DNA from: Sipunculus nudus
Taxonomy: Eukaryota > Annelida > Sipuncula > Golfingiida > Sipunculidae
Assembly: GCA_026874595.1 (NCBI GenBank)
Contig: CM049307.1
Location: 30,421,079-30,485,078, forward strand
Direction of reading: 5' to 3'
DNA: 64,000 nucleotides
The notes below the pieces were generated by a model. That model was not told the DNA's origin. It saw only the letters and a list, made by a program, of their open reading frames with translations, and ran no database searches. Shown here one piece after another: positions 41,181 through 54,295 of the stretch. A program made the position numbers and the translations under genes. Every line of letters begins with the position of its first letter. Position 1 is the first letter of the stretch.

Positions 41181-42414
41181 AATACTTATAAAATGAATTC
41201 GGTTCAATTTTGTTTGCTATGTTCTCCAAAACCGCGTTACGTCCGAAACCTTGCGATACCTCATTTAAAAGTTATTGTTCAAGCAGTGTCCTCGCCGATA
41301 TGAGAATAAATTATTTTTAATGTACACAGCATTGTGAATGATTTTTGCATTTTTTTACGATCTGCATGGAGGTTTTCCACCAAAAAAACAGCCGAACCTT
41401 CTTTGACAAAGACTGGATTGCCCGTGCGGTCCAATGCAGCATAGAATTAAGGACTATATTGTGCAAATGAATAACTCAAGCTTTCAGTGAGGGATTTAAG
41501 CATGTTTGGCCTGATATTTGACCCAGGCTTTGACCCTCATTGGTGGTCAGTAAATGTGAAAAACACACAACTCTCGCTTTATAATTGGAAGGTTCAACCC
41601 AGGGGGATAAATGACAAGATCTTACGCAAGGTCCCCATTTCCAGAAAAGATGTGGGATGGGATGGGGGCGGGGTTCCCAGGACCCAAAATCGGTCGGACA
41701 CGATAAAAAAGAAGGAATCTGACTTCACTCGGGTCCGCTTCTCCTAGGTATGCCAATTTCCATATCTTTCTACAGGATAGTTTGTTTTTGTAAAACTTAC
41801 ATTAAATTCATTGTTCATGTCTTCCTCACATCAACATATTCTTTATTATTCCAACAATAGTAACGAATCAAAGATCATTGAAAACCTAAATGCCCCCCAC
41901 GTCCCATTCCGGTTCGCAAATGTAAACATCATTACTCGCCAGGTCTTCAAGGTAAACATACCGATATATAAATTTCTTACCGTGACCGAAGCGCCACAAA
42001 ATTTATTTGTACATATCTTATTATGAGATTATCCCACTGTAAATCTTTATTTACTTTTAACTTTTAGAATAACTCCTCTCCCAAACCCTTGTAAAAAGCC
42101 CGGAATAAATTTTTAGTTTGGTTTGTGTGTTCACATGTTTTCTGTTGATTTAATTTATCACTCGTAGCCAAATGTCAAGGTTTTCGTGTTTTTTTACAAT
42201 GATTTCGATGTAATGTGACCGATAGCATTTCCTTGTATGACTTGTGTCACGACTAATGTACGTTTACCATAATCATGATGGTGTGCGCCCTGTTCCAGGT
42301 AAAGACTTTTTTTGGTGGCTGTAGAGACCCATCCGCGAATGAAATTTATTAGAGTATTCCCTCCAGACGAAGTCTGATCGATGTGTTGCTTATTTTGCTG
42401 TTCTGTCTGTTTAG
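41181..42414. other. No gene recognised
   Basis: AT-rich intergenic DNA without a clear repeat unit or coding match. Confidence 0.4.
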
Positions 42415-42860
42415 GTTCCTGTAGTCACGTTGATCGTCCTCAGCTCTCTACATTGCATTTTTCTTCACAAGCTTTCTCCACATTAAGCGGTCAGCTGCAG
42501 CTTCTTCCCATGTCTTTAGGTCAATGTGGGCAGATCTTAGGTCTCTTTTGCAGGTATCCTTGAAGCTGAGATTGGGACGGCGTCTTGACCTGATGCCAGT
42601 TTTAGTTTTGGAATACGACCTCTTCCCATCCTTCTTACGTGGCCTAACCAGCGAAGCCGTTTTTCTTTGAGCACAGTGAAGATGGTGGTTGACTTGGACT
42701 GAAGAAGGATGTCTGTGTTGGTCGTCTTCTCATTCGATGCTCATTATTCTGCGGAGACGCCTTATGTGGAAAACATTTAACCTTGTATCTTAGTGTATGT
42801 TTGTGGCCCATGTTTCGCTTCCACAGAGGAGGGTGCTGGTGACACGTTGGTACACCTTCA
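42415..42860 (-). pseudogene. LINE reverse-transcriptase C-terminal fragment
   Basis: The minus strand, over several frames, encodes a run of motifs from the region after the RT domain: LLCGSETW, RLRRIM, EKRLRWLGHVRRMGR, RRPNLSFKDTCKRDL and LKTWEEAAADRLMWRKL. At least two frameshifts and stops interrupt it, and no upstream RT core is present. It is not of the same clade as the LINE at 36-39 kb, judging by motif content. Confidence 0.75.
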
Positions 42861-44375
42861 TCTTTTTGCTGTGTGCTAATTTCCAGTTTTTCCACACACG
42901 TTTAACCAGCTTACCAGTCCTACAGAAATGATAGGTCTTAGCATTGTTTTGATACACCATTTAGGGATATTTTAAATGAGATTTATAATTAAATTTTAGG
43001 GTGAAAAAGAGTGTGTAAGCACGCTACACTAGTCACCTATTCGTGAGCGAATACGTTGTCAGACCGCTCTTTTAGTAAAATGTGTTACCATGATAAATGT
43101 GTGAATATTTAGTAAAGTATTACAGTAAAATAACTGCATGCAAAAGAATTGCAAGTAAAATATTGATAAAATAGGACATCAATGCAGCTTTCATTGTAGA
43201 GAAGTGACAATTAATTAAGATAAGACATAAGAAGCAGAATGAATAATATTATTACTGTCTAAAAGTACACCATGTATAGCTAAAGCCAAAGCGAGCGCAG
43301 CTGCGTCAGTTTGCAGCCTGATATTCTGTAACAGCAACGGTTTTGCCCCTCCAACGATATAGTTCAAATTGTTCTGATTCTGTGAACAACTCGTTTTCTT
43401 GTGTACAAATATTTACAAACATCTCACGGTTCACATATATGAGCGTCATGTTCTGCGAAGTAGATTTCCTTGTTTACTTTTTAATGAAATCCACCATTTT
43501 TGGGAAAAAGTTTAAAATAAAAAGACCGAGCACATATTTGTTTTATGTTGAATATTTAACACGAATATCTCAAAATTCTCCATATACAATTTGCTGGTAA
43601 CAAAAATAAGAACGTATATTAAGCATTCATAAAATGTTGATCTTCGACATTATGGCATGCATATTATATATACGAACATAGCAGTGATGAAGTCAAATCA
43701 AGGCCCTTCGAGTCCAAGTCCGCACACGTACCCGCTAAAATTAAAAGAAATCTCTGTCACTTTCCCACAAAATCCTTTGTATTCAGTATGTTTCATTATG
43801 TGAATGATATCCCTTGAATAATTCTATGAAAACAAATTACTTAAAAAGGTAAAGCATAAATGTGATACTCATGTGAAAGCTTATAATTAAGAAAAGAGAT
43901 AATGAAATTATTCAAATGTAAAAAGACTAATGGAATAGACTACAGGATCGAATCAGTACAGCATGTATGATTTCTACGGTCCTCCGGCCCCTTTATGACA
44001 ATTGAATTTTTATTTGGCAAATTTCTTCCACGGATGTGTCGTATTAAATAACAATATCAGTCAGAAAAAAATCTGCTAGTATGATATAACCAAAGGTTTC
44101 CGTTTACTCTTAAATTTTCACATTTTCAAGCATTTTATTGGATATTGCGTAACGTTATGCAAACCTGGGCCCCATTGGGTCACATGATTAAAATAATAAA
44201 TAATCTATAGATAACACCATCCTGATAAGTCCTGTTGTTGTTTTGTGTTTGGTATTTTTTTTTTTATTTTATTGTGCCTTTGGAAACTCGTACCAAGGGC
44301 CGCGAGTCACTTTAGCAGTCATGTTTTAAAAATATACAGCTTATAACCAAGCCTTTGAGCCCTACTGGTGAAAAG

Positions 44376-44429
<54 letters not shown>

Positions 44430-45273
44430 TAAATTAACAAGCCAAAAGAGTTTCGACATTTTCAAGCAATTTCTTGTTCCGAACAGTAAGCACTTTCCTG
44501 GTTAGGGCCCCTTAAGGCTTAACGCGCCACTCCTGATTAAAAACTGTACAGCTCATACAAATGTCAAATTATTACCTTGATTTGAATCGTTTAACCGGAC
44601 ACTATTTGAATCACCATTACTGGCCCGGACAAATTGAAAACTCCGAATTTTGGCCTGTGCATAAGTTAGTACGAAAGAAACGTAACTTTCGCATTTACAA
44701 GTGCCTTACTAGACACACTCCAGACCGTCCCGGGCCCTCTCAGGCTCCCTAGACAACACGTGTATAAATCAACACAAAATATATGAGACCTATATTTTAA
44801 AATATTGAATTGCGCATTTAAGGAAATTTCTGGCCGGCCCGGGTCCCCTTTGTAACCTCTCAAAGGGTCTGATCCTAGGTTGGATGACCGTGGAACAGAG
44901 ATATCGCTATTTTATAAAACTTATAGTGTTTAAAAGTTTATTTAGTGACGCTTCCGCTACTTTTAGACATGGCCTCAAATATCCACGTAACCCATACAAT
45001 ACCCCGCAAAGGGCCAGCGGATCTCTTTCAGTCGTCAAACCGAGAACTGATGGGGTTTAATCAAGTTTTTTATTATTATTATTAATATTATTGGAGGTCC
45101 GCATGATTGGAATCAACTTCCTCGTGAGTTAAGACACGCCACTGTTAACCCTTAAAACAACTATATAAATCTATTAACCAGTAATGTCCATGTATTAAAG
45201 CTCAGAATTTTAATTATTTATCGACTTTTATAATTCTATATGTAATTTTTGTGTCATATTTAGCCATCAACGT
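42861..45273. other. No gene recognised
   Basis: AT-rich DNA with a (TA)n run at 44379-44426. Confidence 0.4.
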
Positions 45274-45455
45274 ATGGAGCCCCTAAAGTGACATACGTGA
45301 TATTTTTTTTTCTGGGTAAATATCGCGTTCACTCGCGATCTTTTCGCGTTCCCTCGATATCTTTTCGCGTTCCCTCGCGATCTTTTTGCGCTCCCTCGCG
45401 ATAATTTCGCGTTCCCTCGCGATCTTTTCGCGTTCCCTCGCGAAACCTTTTGCGC
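45274..45455 (+). mobile_element. Short copy of the 21-bp-array element
   Basis: Begins ATGGAGCCCCTAAAGTGAC, continues TACGTGATATT and CTGGGTAAATATCGCG, then about six units of a 21-bp repeat built on CGCGTTCCCTCGCGA. This is the reverse complement of the right part of 59543-60131. Beyond the array the two copies differ. It looks like a deletion derivative. Confidence 0.75.
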
Positions 45456-48400
45456 TATGCATCGTACAGAAGCATGGAGGAAAGCCTGCTCCAGTTTTTG
45501 ACCAGACGGGCCATCCTACGGCCACCATAACTCTTTTGGAAGAGGAAAAGGTATATATCATGTTACAAATTACAAATAAGTTTTATATTATGAAACGATT
45601 TTCATAATATACTGGAAATCAGTTCACACGTTATCATACGTAGTAAGGCAATAAGCGTGTTTTAAAGGGACGGTTTGGGTGGAGGTGGGGCGCCTAAGTC
45701 AGATACTTTTCAAATAAATTAACCATTTATAATATTGTCGGGCGGATCCAGACTTAAGGAAATGCAGGGATCCAACCCAGGCCTAGTGGCAGAACCTGAA
45801 AAAGGGTATCCAAGTTTAATAAGACAGAGACCAAGCAGCAATAATTTGAAAGACAGCTTGAAAAAAAGGTTTCGCTGGCTGAAGAAAAAGCTGGAGGGGA
45901 GTAGGGGATATCTCAGCTAAAATGTCATATTCGTCATAAAAAGAATATTGTTTTATTGAGAGCATAAGTAAACTAAACCTCAGCATCTTTCTCCATTTAC
46001 ATGTTGTTTGATGTGCGCTAATCAGCATTTATAAGCTGCAAAATGTATCTACCCATGTTCTCAACTCGAGCCAACAGCCTCTGGGGTAAACGTGTCACAA
46101 TATAACACCTGCAGAAGGCAGGTGTTCAGGACAAAGGCCACGCAAATAATGGCTTCTGGTCCAGAGACTCGCTTATTATTAAGCGAGTACTGTTTAAATT
46201 CATATACACAATTTTTAGCTTAACTATCTAATGACATTCGAATATATTCTTTTGTATGAGATTCTAAAGTACAAATGTTCCCTAATGAACACCATATTTG
46301 GCCTTTTTCCGAGTTTCGTTTCTCGTCAAGTTTTTTATTTTTCTTTGCCTCTTGCTAGACCCAATAGGTACTCTATTGTGAGGAGATTTACAACAAAACA
46401 GCTGATAAATGGGCTTCGATCTGGAAAAGGGGCATGTGTCACAGTTGTTATGGGTTCATAACTGAAATGAGATTTCAGTTATGGGGATCCTCTTATGGAA
46501 AAGCGTAGCAGGGGTATATTGGGATATTTGCAAAATAAACAGAGAAAATGGAGGCAATTTAGCAAATTTCTTACCAATAATGGCTAATAAACTGTTCTGG
46601 AGTAAAAATAAATTATGTAGAAGTGCCCATATAAGGAAATTGTTAAGTTTTCAACTCTTGTTGGTTTTTTTTAGCCTGCCATGCGGTCATGTTTATCTAT
46701 TGTCACATGACCCTGCCCTTGACCTTATTGATATGAGAAAAGTTGTCCTCTGATTATTGTCCCAAACAAATTATAGTAAATGTTGTTTCCATAACTTCCA
46801 TAGGCAAATTTGTTAAAACCTTAAAAGATATAGCCAAAAACTTATAAAGGACTTATTGTAGCCATATATTATCATTAACTCATAAGTATTATTCATGAAA
46901 TAAGATTTTTTTTAATGGATTTATTAGCAATAAATTACTCTGATACACCAGAGGTCAGGTCACAGGTCAGGTCATGGGTGACCAGAGTGCATGCCTCATC
47001 AACATGGCTGTGTCAGTGATGGTCTTCTGCTCTTCTCTTCATGATAAAATGCTGTTATATCATATATAACATAAACAGGAGACTCCACATGTATGGAAAC
47101 TGATATATAAAGGATATATAGGTAGAGTGAACATAGTTTAAGCTGCATCTTATTCTTAATTACTCTTTTATTCTTTCCTTCTGATAAATCAGAAGGACCG
47201 CTACGATATTTCGTAAGAACATATTCAAGGCTGAGTATGGAGCCCGGGTCACCTGGTGTGTAATTCTCAGCCTTGCACGAAGGCAAGTGTCACAGATCAG
47301 TTGTAGCACAGTGAAATATCATGCATCATGTAAGTTTTCCTCGGCGTGAGTCAATCATGACATTCGCTATACCATGAAATCGAAATATATGCCCTGCATT
47401 TAATTAATCAAGGCACAATTTCACTGTATTAAAAGTCCATTATATCTTAATAAGTATAAGTTAAATATATGTGCACATCACCCCCCCCCCCCCCCCCCAC
47501 ATTCCATAAAGAACTAGAACCTTTGTTGAAATAGATGCAACAGATGTTAAAATCATTTGACTAGAGGGCATTCATTAAAGCGCATACCTCTTCCAATGCA
47601 GAACAACCCCACTGGAAACGTAAAGCCTTTTAAACAACAATATTCAACAATTTGTTTAATATTTCAAGCCCAGTACTCCAAAAATTTAATGAAAATCAGC
47701 TGAGTCTGTTTAATGCATGGTCCGAAAATACTACGTAGAGAAACAGTTTTTGGTGATATACATTAGGATCATCTGGCTTGAGAATATCAGCTTCGAGGGT
47801 TAACTGAAAATTACATTTTTTTACTATCAAAAGTGTTATATATAGAGCGCGTCCCGACAAGCACACAGACAAAAAGACACGACAGTGTTCGAAATTGAGT
47901 CAATTTAACCATATACCTGCCCATTTAAAAAGTCCAGCAAGCAATAAGCATACAGAGCTGAAAATATCACCTTGTCGCTCACAGGAGCGAGTCCCATTAA
48001 TTCAGAAGTGCGGTATCATTTACTGGTGTATGAAATTACTGACAGGGCACAAATCATTTATACTCTTTGGGTACAAGGTAGAAACAAGATATGAAACACG
48101 TAGAAAGTCAGGCCTTTCTCTGTGTCCATGTTTTTTAATAAATAATTTGCCTCACGTTACCCTGCCTTTTTATATAATGAATGATGGGACGGAGTTATTT
48201 TTTATCATCAAATGTTATAAATGATTTTGCAAACCTGCTTTCAGAATGATATTGCAGCATCATTTTTAGTACAAAGTCATAAAGAGCTGATGATCTGTTC
48301 AAATAAACTTAATCTTGGATAGGTTCATCTTTTGCATAAGGTATGTTGCTTAACCTGGATTAACCTGACATGAAATTTGTCAGATAATAAGTTGTCGAAA

Positions 48401-48681
48401 AAGTTCAAAAACTTGGTTTACAAGGTGTAGTCTTTCCACAAGGATCGAAACAATATTTGAAATTTGACGACCTTGGTCTTGGACTTCAAGGTGAAATTAG
48501 AAAACTCTTGATATGTTTAAATACATAAAATTTAAAATACTGCATACTGTAATCGGTTTTGGTACATATAATGTGTAATGTGACACACGAAATGTTATTA
48601 TCAATACTTTCATAACTTCAAGATTGCCGATAAATCGAAATGGTACTGTTAATTCTTATTTGTTCACAAAGGTGTGTTTAA
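45456..48681. other. No gene recognised; hairpins and a C tract
   Basis: Contains two perfect 9-bp-stem hairpins at 46104-46126 and 46167-46188 and a 20-base C tract at 47480-47499. An N-terminal SAM exon for the downstream HECT pseudogene was sought here and not found. Confidence 0.45.
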
Positions 48682-50854
48682 TTGGTTCATTGCAATTTAG
48701 GATTTTTTAGGTGGATTGTTTTGGCGGTAATGAAAGAAAAGGACCTGGAAATATACTTTCCAAAATTTGGAGACCGAGTGGCTGTCAAAACATTCAGTCT
48801 TCAACAGATATCTAAATCTAAGGATCCGCCAGAAGGAAGAGATTCAATAAAATCACTGATGGTCAGAGTCCGAAGGAAGGTGGCCAACAGAGGGCAAGAA
48901 AGAGGAATGTCGAGCTCCAATAGTCGGATAGGTAATCGGAATGCATTAAAGGATACACAACGCATAGAGGTCGGTTGGTTGCTGGCACGAGGAGAGGAAT
49001 ATCATCAGGTCCGTGCCAGACGTGGGGGTGGCGTTCGGCATATGACATGCACAAAGTCAACGACAGCTGCAGACATCAAACAATGGGCAATTGGGCTATT
49101 CTTTCCAAATGGCAAATCAAATTTCGGAATTATTACTCAGTTTGAAACAAAAATCATGGATTTTGCTCATAATATTGTGGAGGAAACAACCACTATTGAG
49201 CAAATATATGAAAACACAAAAATCAAACTGCTCAGATTGTACCTAGCCTGTAAAAACATTGACTGTGATGTGTCAGACACAACAACAAAACATAAGAAAA
49301 AGCTGAAAAAACTCTTACTGCTCCAGATGATAAAGAACGTGGGATCAACATTGTGCCAAGTAAAGAGAGCAGCTCTTCGTGTGAAGGAGAAAACCCAACT
49401 TTGCCGAATCTGTCTGCAGATGACGAGATAATATTTGGGCAAATGTTTGGTGCAGATACTGAGTCCAATTTATCCGACACCGTGCCCCTCACATTATCGG
49501 ATCTTAGTGCCGAATCTCTGGAGAAAGCTTGTGGCGAATCATCACAGTTTTCACCTCACCCAGAAGTCTTGCCTCTCCTTACATCTTCCCCTGTACCACA
49601 TGAACTAAACCTGTGTGAGACTCCTGATATACAAGACCAGCCCCTTGAACCAGAACGTCAACCGATTTCTGCACCAGAGAGGTCCCAAACTTCTGCAGGA
49701 GATACACCATCCGCGGGATCATCAAATATGTCGTTAATATCTGCACATATCTCGTCAGCTGTTGAACACGGACAAGCTTCGGGTAGTCAAACTGCTTCCA
49801 ACGTTGATTAACAAACTGATTTTGAAACAAGTCCACGATCACCAACGCCTCCACCGTTATCTACCCGTCCGAAGGTCACAGCAATATTACATAATGTCAA
49901 CATAAAAAAATGAAATGGTTTCCCTATTCATGAATCCCGCTATCGTGGAAACGCCGCTTTCGCTTAGGTTTGTAGACGAGTCTGGAACGGATGCAGACGG
50001 AGTGTCCAGAGAGGCCTATTCAAGATTTTGGAAGAAGTTCTCATTGACATCAATGACTGGTGAAACAGAAAGAATTCCAGCCCTGTTCCCCGAATTTGGA
50101 CAGGAGGAATGGTCCTCAGTCGGTAGGATACTAGCTAAAGGTTACATAGATTAAGGGATATTTCCTGCCAATCTTTCAAGGGCGTTTGTAGTAGCGTTGG
50201 TAAATGGACTTGAAGCAGTGGCACCTGAAATACTCTTACAGTCTTTCTTGGCTTTCATATGCGAATCGGATAGAGCCGTTATTGATAAGGCCCTTGAAGG
50301 ACAACTCATGGACGAAGATGACAAAGATGATCTCCTTGATATCCTTTCAAGGGTTGACTATTCCAGCTCCAGATCAACTAAAACCATCACTCATTCGGAT
50401 CGCCCACAAAGAATTACTACAGTCTAGTAAATATGCTTTGGATCAGATGTCTGCGACAAGAGGCTTATGTCTAAGAAGCACGTTACCCGCTGTAGAAGAA
50501 ACAATCTCTATGATGAACAACATTATGTCCACAAACAGGAAAGTACTTAAGAGCATTATTTCAGCACCAGGGTGCAAAGAAGAAGAAGTTTGCTTTTCCT
50601 ACTGGAAACAATATATCAAAAGTTTAAATCAGCCCGGCCATCGAAAGTTTTTGCGTTTTGTAACGGGAGCTGACGTTTGTTGTGATAAAATAACCGTTGA
50701 GTACATCAATGTGAAAGGTGCAGGTAGGACACCGATCGCCCGTACATGTGGTCCTTTACTGGAACTTCCCAAAACCTACACTAGCTACAGGGATCTAAGG
50801 GCAGAATTCACAAACATTCTGGATAGTGGCTGCTTGAAGATGGATATAGTTTAG
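48682..50854 (+). pseudogene. SAM/HECT-type gene, decayed
   Basis: A single long exon-like block encodes, in order, the end of a SAM domain (MKEKDLEIYFPKFGDRVAV), a segment with RIEVGWLLARGEEY, RRGGGVRHM and LFFPNGKSNFG, a low-complexity acidic/Ser/Pro linker, and a HECT domain. This order is known from intron-poor HECT proteins of fish and molluscs annotated as G2E3-like. Lesions: frame changes near 49300, in the A run at 49904-49910 and near 50370, plus TAA stops at 49809-49811 and 50152-50154. Starting inside a SAM domain next to a possible acceptor suggests that an upstream exon was lost or lies outside the window. Sequencing errors in homopolymers could explain one or two lesions but not all five. 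Confidence 0.8.
49915..50854 (+). pseudogene. HECT domain remnant with catalytic Cys retained
   Basis: Recognisable HECT blocks are GTDADGVSREAYSRFWKKF, PALFPEFGQEEW, IAHKELLQSSKYAL, FLRFVTGADV and ARTCGPLLELPKTYTSY. The Cys codon at 50747-50749 matches the ubiquitin-thioester cysteine. A stop and a frameshift break the frame before it, so no complete ligase can be read. Confidence 0.82.
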
Positions 50855-51050
50855 CGGGCAACTTTACTTTGGTATAAGCTTGATCAATGAAAAGTAGACA
50901 GAACTATTTTCCACAGTGATCGTGACCGACGTTTCTCTGTGTTTATTAGTGATTGCGTTACTAGATTAAAGAACGCCAAATCAATCTACGCTTTACATGC
51001 AGAGCTTAAACACTGCAGTCGCCCCAGATTTCTTTTCGTATGACCACCTT

Positions 51051-51379
51051 TTTGTATAGCAAGGTTCTCTCGGTCTTAACACCAGGGTGCATACAGGCTA
51101 AAGATTTGTAGTCAGATCAATGAGGGCGTGGTATTGAATGGTGTATCCAACAACAAAAAATGAGACACCCGGTCTCCTTGGTCTGATAATACCGTTATAA
51201 CTACAGAGGCAAGAATCAGATCAACGAGAGCGGATCTATCGGCGTGATTTACGAGCGCGAGCGGGTTTAAAATTGGAGCTGAAGGTAAAATGCGTTACCG
51301 TGCTCTCATTGGTCCGATTCCAGTTTTATAGTTCTGTGCGCATCCTGGTGTATTGACCCACAGGACTTTGCTATACAAA
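51051..51379. mobile_element. 329-bp foldback/MITE (copy A, most complete)
   Basis: The ends are inverted: TTTGTATAGCAA..GGTTCTC on the left and the complement of GACTTTGCTATACAAA on the right, about three-quarters identical over ~47 bp. Inside, ATCAATGAGGGCGTGGTAT and its near complement form further pairings. No clear target duplication is visible. Related copies are at 23529 and 9665. It lies 200 bp after the HECT remnant. Confidence 0.7.
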
Positions 51380-52379
51380 GCAACAGTTCTACGAAAGGAA
51401 ACTTGGAACGACAACAGTGTAACCGCTTTGTAGATTAATATTGCCAGTGAAAGATATTCCACACGTTCGCTGAATCAAAATTTTTGTTCGTTTTCAATAA
51501 AAAAAAACTCAACTAAGGTCAACATGACCTAAATTTTTCACCAAGTAAGAATATGCTTTTTAACATAATTCATTTTAGTTTCCTCCGTGGTTCATGCACC
51601 AGTATTTTGTTAGTTTATAAAGTCTGGAATATAATGACCATAGAGTTTAAACACAATGAGCTAATCCATGTTTAACCAAAGGCATTATTTCAACAAATCT
51701 TCAGTTTGTGTAATATAATCAACAAATTCTAAAGATCTCAATACATGACGCATACATTGACCAAGTTATAAGTTATACATACTAACCTTTGGTTGCCAAA
51801 ACATGACTTGAACTTATTGATATTGACACTTTAGGTCCTCATGTTACACGAGCATCACCATCCATCGTTCAGTAGTTTTCAGCTCAGCTGACTTAAGCAG
51901 TCACTCTTTGTTCGTCAAACGTCCGTCCGTCCGTCTGTCTGTACATTAACAAGGCACAAATCGTAACCCCTGGACCTAGAATTTTCAAACTTGGCATCCA
52001 CGGAGGTCCAGGAAAAGTCTCCTTTGGACCACAGAAAATACCTCCACCCCACACTAGAATAAAGGAAACTTTGTTACAAAATCTAAGTGGAAAAAAGTAA
52101 AAACAAAACTAAAATTATTTCTTGAAGAATTATTTCTTGTTAAATCCAGGCTACCTCAGCTGCAAAAACAGGCGCCTGTGTGACTGGAAAACCATGTTAT
52201 GTAACAGGTTATATCTATAATTGTGAGTTAGATGTGTGTTAGATTAGGAATTAGGTGTTTGAAAAGTTGATATACTGATTTAACTAAGGCATTGTTTTCA
52301 GAACCAGATCGGTACATGCATTAAGTTGGTAAATGCAGAAATATTTTCTGCATAGTAATTTCAGTGTATACACACACAT

Positions 52380-52429
<50 letters not shown>

Positions 52430-53040
52430 TTCGATGACGTTTACAAGCAACTAAAAATATCACCTAAGAATTATCCAAGTTGTTCGTTTAGGCTACTTAA
52501 TCTGCATGAACAAGTAACTTTATGAAAGGCAAACCATGTTTGAAATCATTTTTTTCACAAAAAAAGTTAGGATATGCTAGATCAGAGGTCAAGTATTCAA
52601 AATCTGTTCTGCTGTTTTAAATATTAATGTCAAACTTAAAGTTCGCCACTCTTTTCAAGCATAGGAGAAGATTGGTCTTAGGTAGACTGCAACAAGCATT
52701 TTCACTTAATCAGCAATAAAACTTGTTGGCATATTGTGTAAATACAACTCAAGTATTAAAGGAAAATAGTTTGCATAAGATATAAGTAAAGATTTTTATA
52801 TAAAACATACCATATACAGTGGGTAATGGTCGTGCTCAAGATGTCTTTAAAATTCTAATTTGCAGGTAGCCGCCTGTATTTTCTATGCTGACTTAACTAA
52901 GCTATATACACCATCAGGTACTTGGTGTGTAATCCACCTCATTCCTGTCACTGAGGAACCCCAAAATGTACACTAGTTGGTGAGTGATACAAGTCTGTGC
53001 ACAGCTTTCCCTATTATTGTTGATTAAAGCCTTCAGGGCG
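51380..53040. other. No gene; dispersed-repeat fragment and TA array
   Basis: A segment at about 51880-52010 (CGTCCGTCCGTC, then ACATTAACAAGGCAC and AACTTGGCAT) resembles 56462-56640 and the gene-independent repeats common in molluscs. A (TA)n run lies at 52384-52428. Confidence 0.45.
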
Positions 53041-53091
53041 CTCCACCAGGGTAGGGGCCAACTAAGGGTAGGGGCCAACTAAAAAAAAAGT

Positions 53092-53185
53092 CTTGGATGA
53101 GACTTGAACTCACAATCACCCGGTTTTGAGCCCAGTGATATAACTGCGTTATATGCGTATGGCGCCCCCTAGCGACCTAAAAAAT
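53092..53185 (-). mobile_element. tRNA-like SINE head or tRNA pseudogene
   Basis: In reverse complement the sequence shows GTGAGTTCAAGTCTC, a B-box/T-arm with a five-pair stem, followed by CATCCAAGAC and a run of nine T that could serve as a Pol III terminator. The 5' half does not fold as a tRNA, so a functional tRNA is unlikely. Confidence 0.4.
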
Positions 53186-53243
53186 ATGTGTTGGCTCTAT
53201 AGCGTCCCCATGGAGCTACCACCGAGTTAAATAATCAGGTCTT

Positions 53244-53830
53244 ATGGTCGTCGGAGGTCTGAGCCCTGGCCAATGTTTGATGTCGTCGGAGGTATGAGCC
53301 CTGGCCAATATCTGAGGTTGAGGGAGGTATGGGCCCTAGCCAATGTTAGGGTCGGGGGCGATATGAGCCCTGAACAATGTCTGAGGTCGTCGAAGGTATC
53401 AGCCCTGGCCAACGTTTTATGTCGGATGAGGTATGAGCCCAGGCCATGGTTTAAGGTCGGGGGAGGTATGAGTCCTGGCCAATGTTGGAGGTCGAAGGAG
53501 GTATGAGCCCTAGAAATTGTTTAAGGCCGGAGAAGGTACGTGACCTGACCGATGTTTGAGGTCGGGGGAGGTATGTGGCCTGTCCAATGTTTGAGGTCGT
53601 CGGAGGTATGAGCCCTGGCCAATGTTTGAGGTCAGAGAGGGTAAGTGGCCTGGCCAATGTTCGAGGTAGTCGGAGGTATAAGCCCTGGCCAGTGTTTGAT
53701 ATAGGAGGTAGTTCGAGCCCTCGCCTTTGTTTGAGATAGGTATGAGACCTCATTCATGTTTGAGATCGGAGGTATGAGCCCTTAACCATATTTGAGGTTT
53801 GTGAAGGTATGCCGGCTCTCTTAAATTTCT
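53244..53830. repeat. 35-bp degenerate tandem repeat
   Basis: About 16 units built on GGAGGTATGAGCCCTGGCCA then ATGTTTGAGGTCG, with spacing of 34-36 bp and many substitutions. Confidence 0.85.
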
Positions 53831-53935
53831 TTTTTGAGATAGGTATGAGACCTCATTTATGTTCGAGATCGGAGGTATGAGCCCTTAACCATATTTGAGG
53901 TTTGTGAAGGTATGCCGGCTCTCTTAACTTTCTTT
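53735..53935. repeat. ~100-bp tandem duplication at the array end
   Basis: Two copies run from GAGATAGGTATGAGACCTCA to GGTATGCCGGCTCTCTTAA and are nearly identical. They enclose altered 35-bp units. Confidence 0.8.
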
Positions 53936-54295
53936 ACTTCAGCCATAATATAGTACACATTATATCAACAATATAAACTAAATGGAAATATTTGAGCGTC
54001 ACAAAACCATATCTTTATTCTTATTTTACGTATTCACAATCTCCTCTGTGCGTTTAAACCACGTTAAGTATAACGATATTGAAAATTAAATGTATAATGG
54101 ATAGTCTGGTCCTTTATGCGTTCAAGGCAACATTTCTGTTATACTATTATTTTTATTTGGAAAAGCAAAAAAAATAAAAAATGCTTTGGAACTTAATCTT
54201 TAAATTTTTTTTTACATTCAATCAGTATTAACACGGTCTGAAGCTCCATTTTGCGTCAGCAGTAGAAATAACAAATGAACAGTTTTATAGGCTCT

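Noticed and set aside
42381-42895. ORFs in the 42.4-42.9 kb block as host genes
   Set aside because: The minus-strand motifs across frames are those of LINE RT C-termini; the intact short frames are shadows.
53092-53185. Functional tRNA gene on the minus strand
   Set aside because: The T arm and a T-run terminator are present, but no matching acceptor, D or anticodon arm could be folded.
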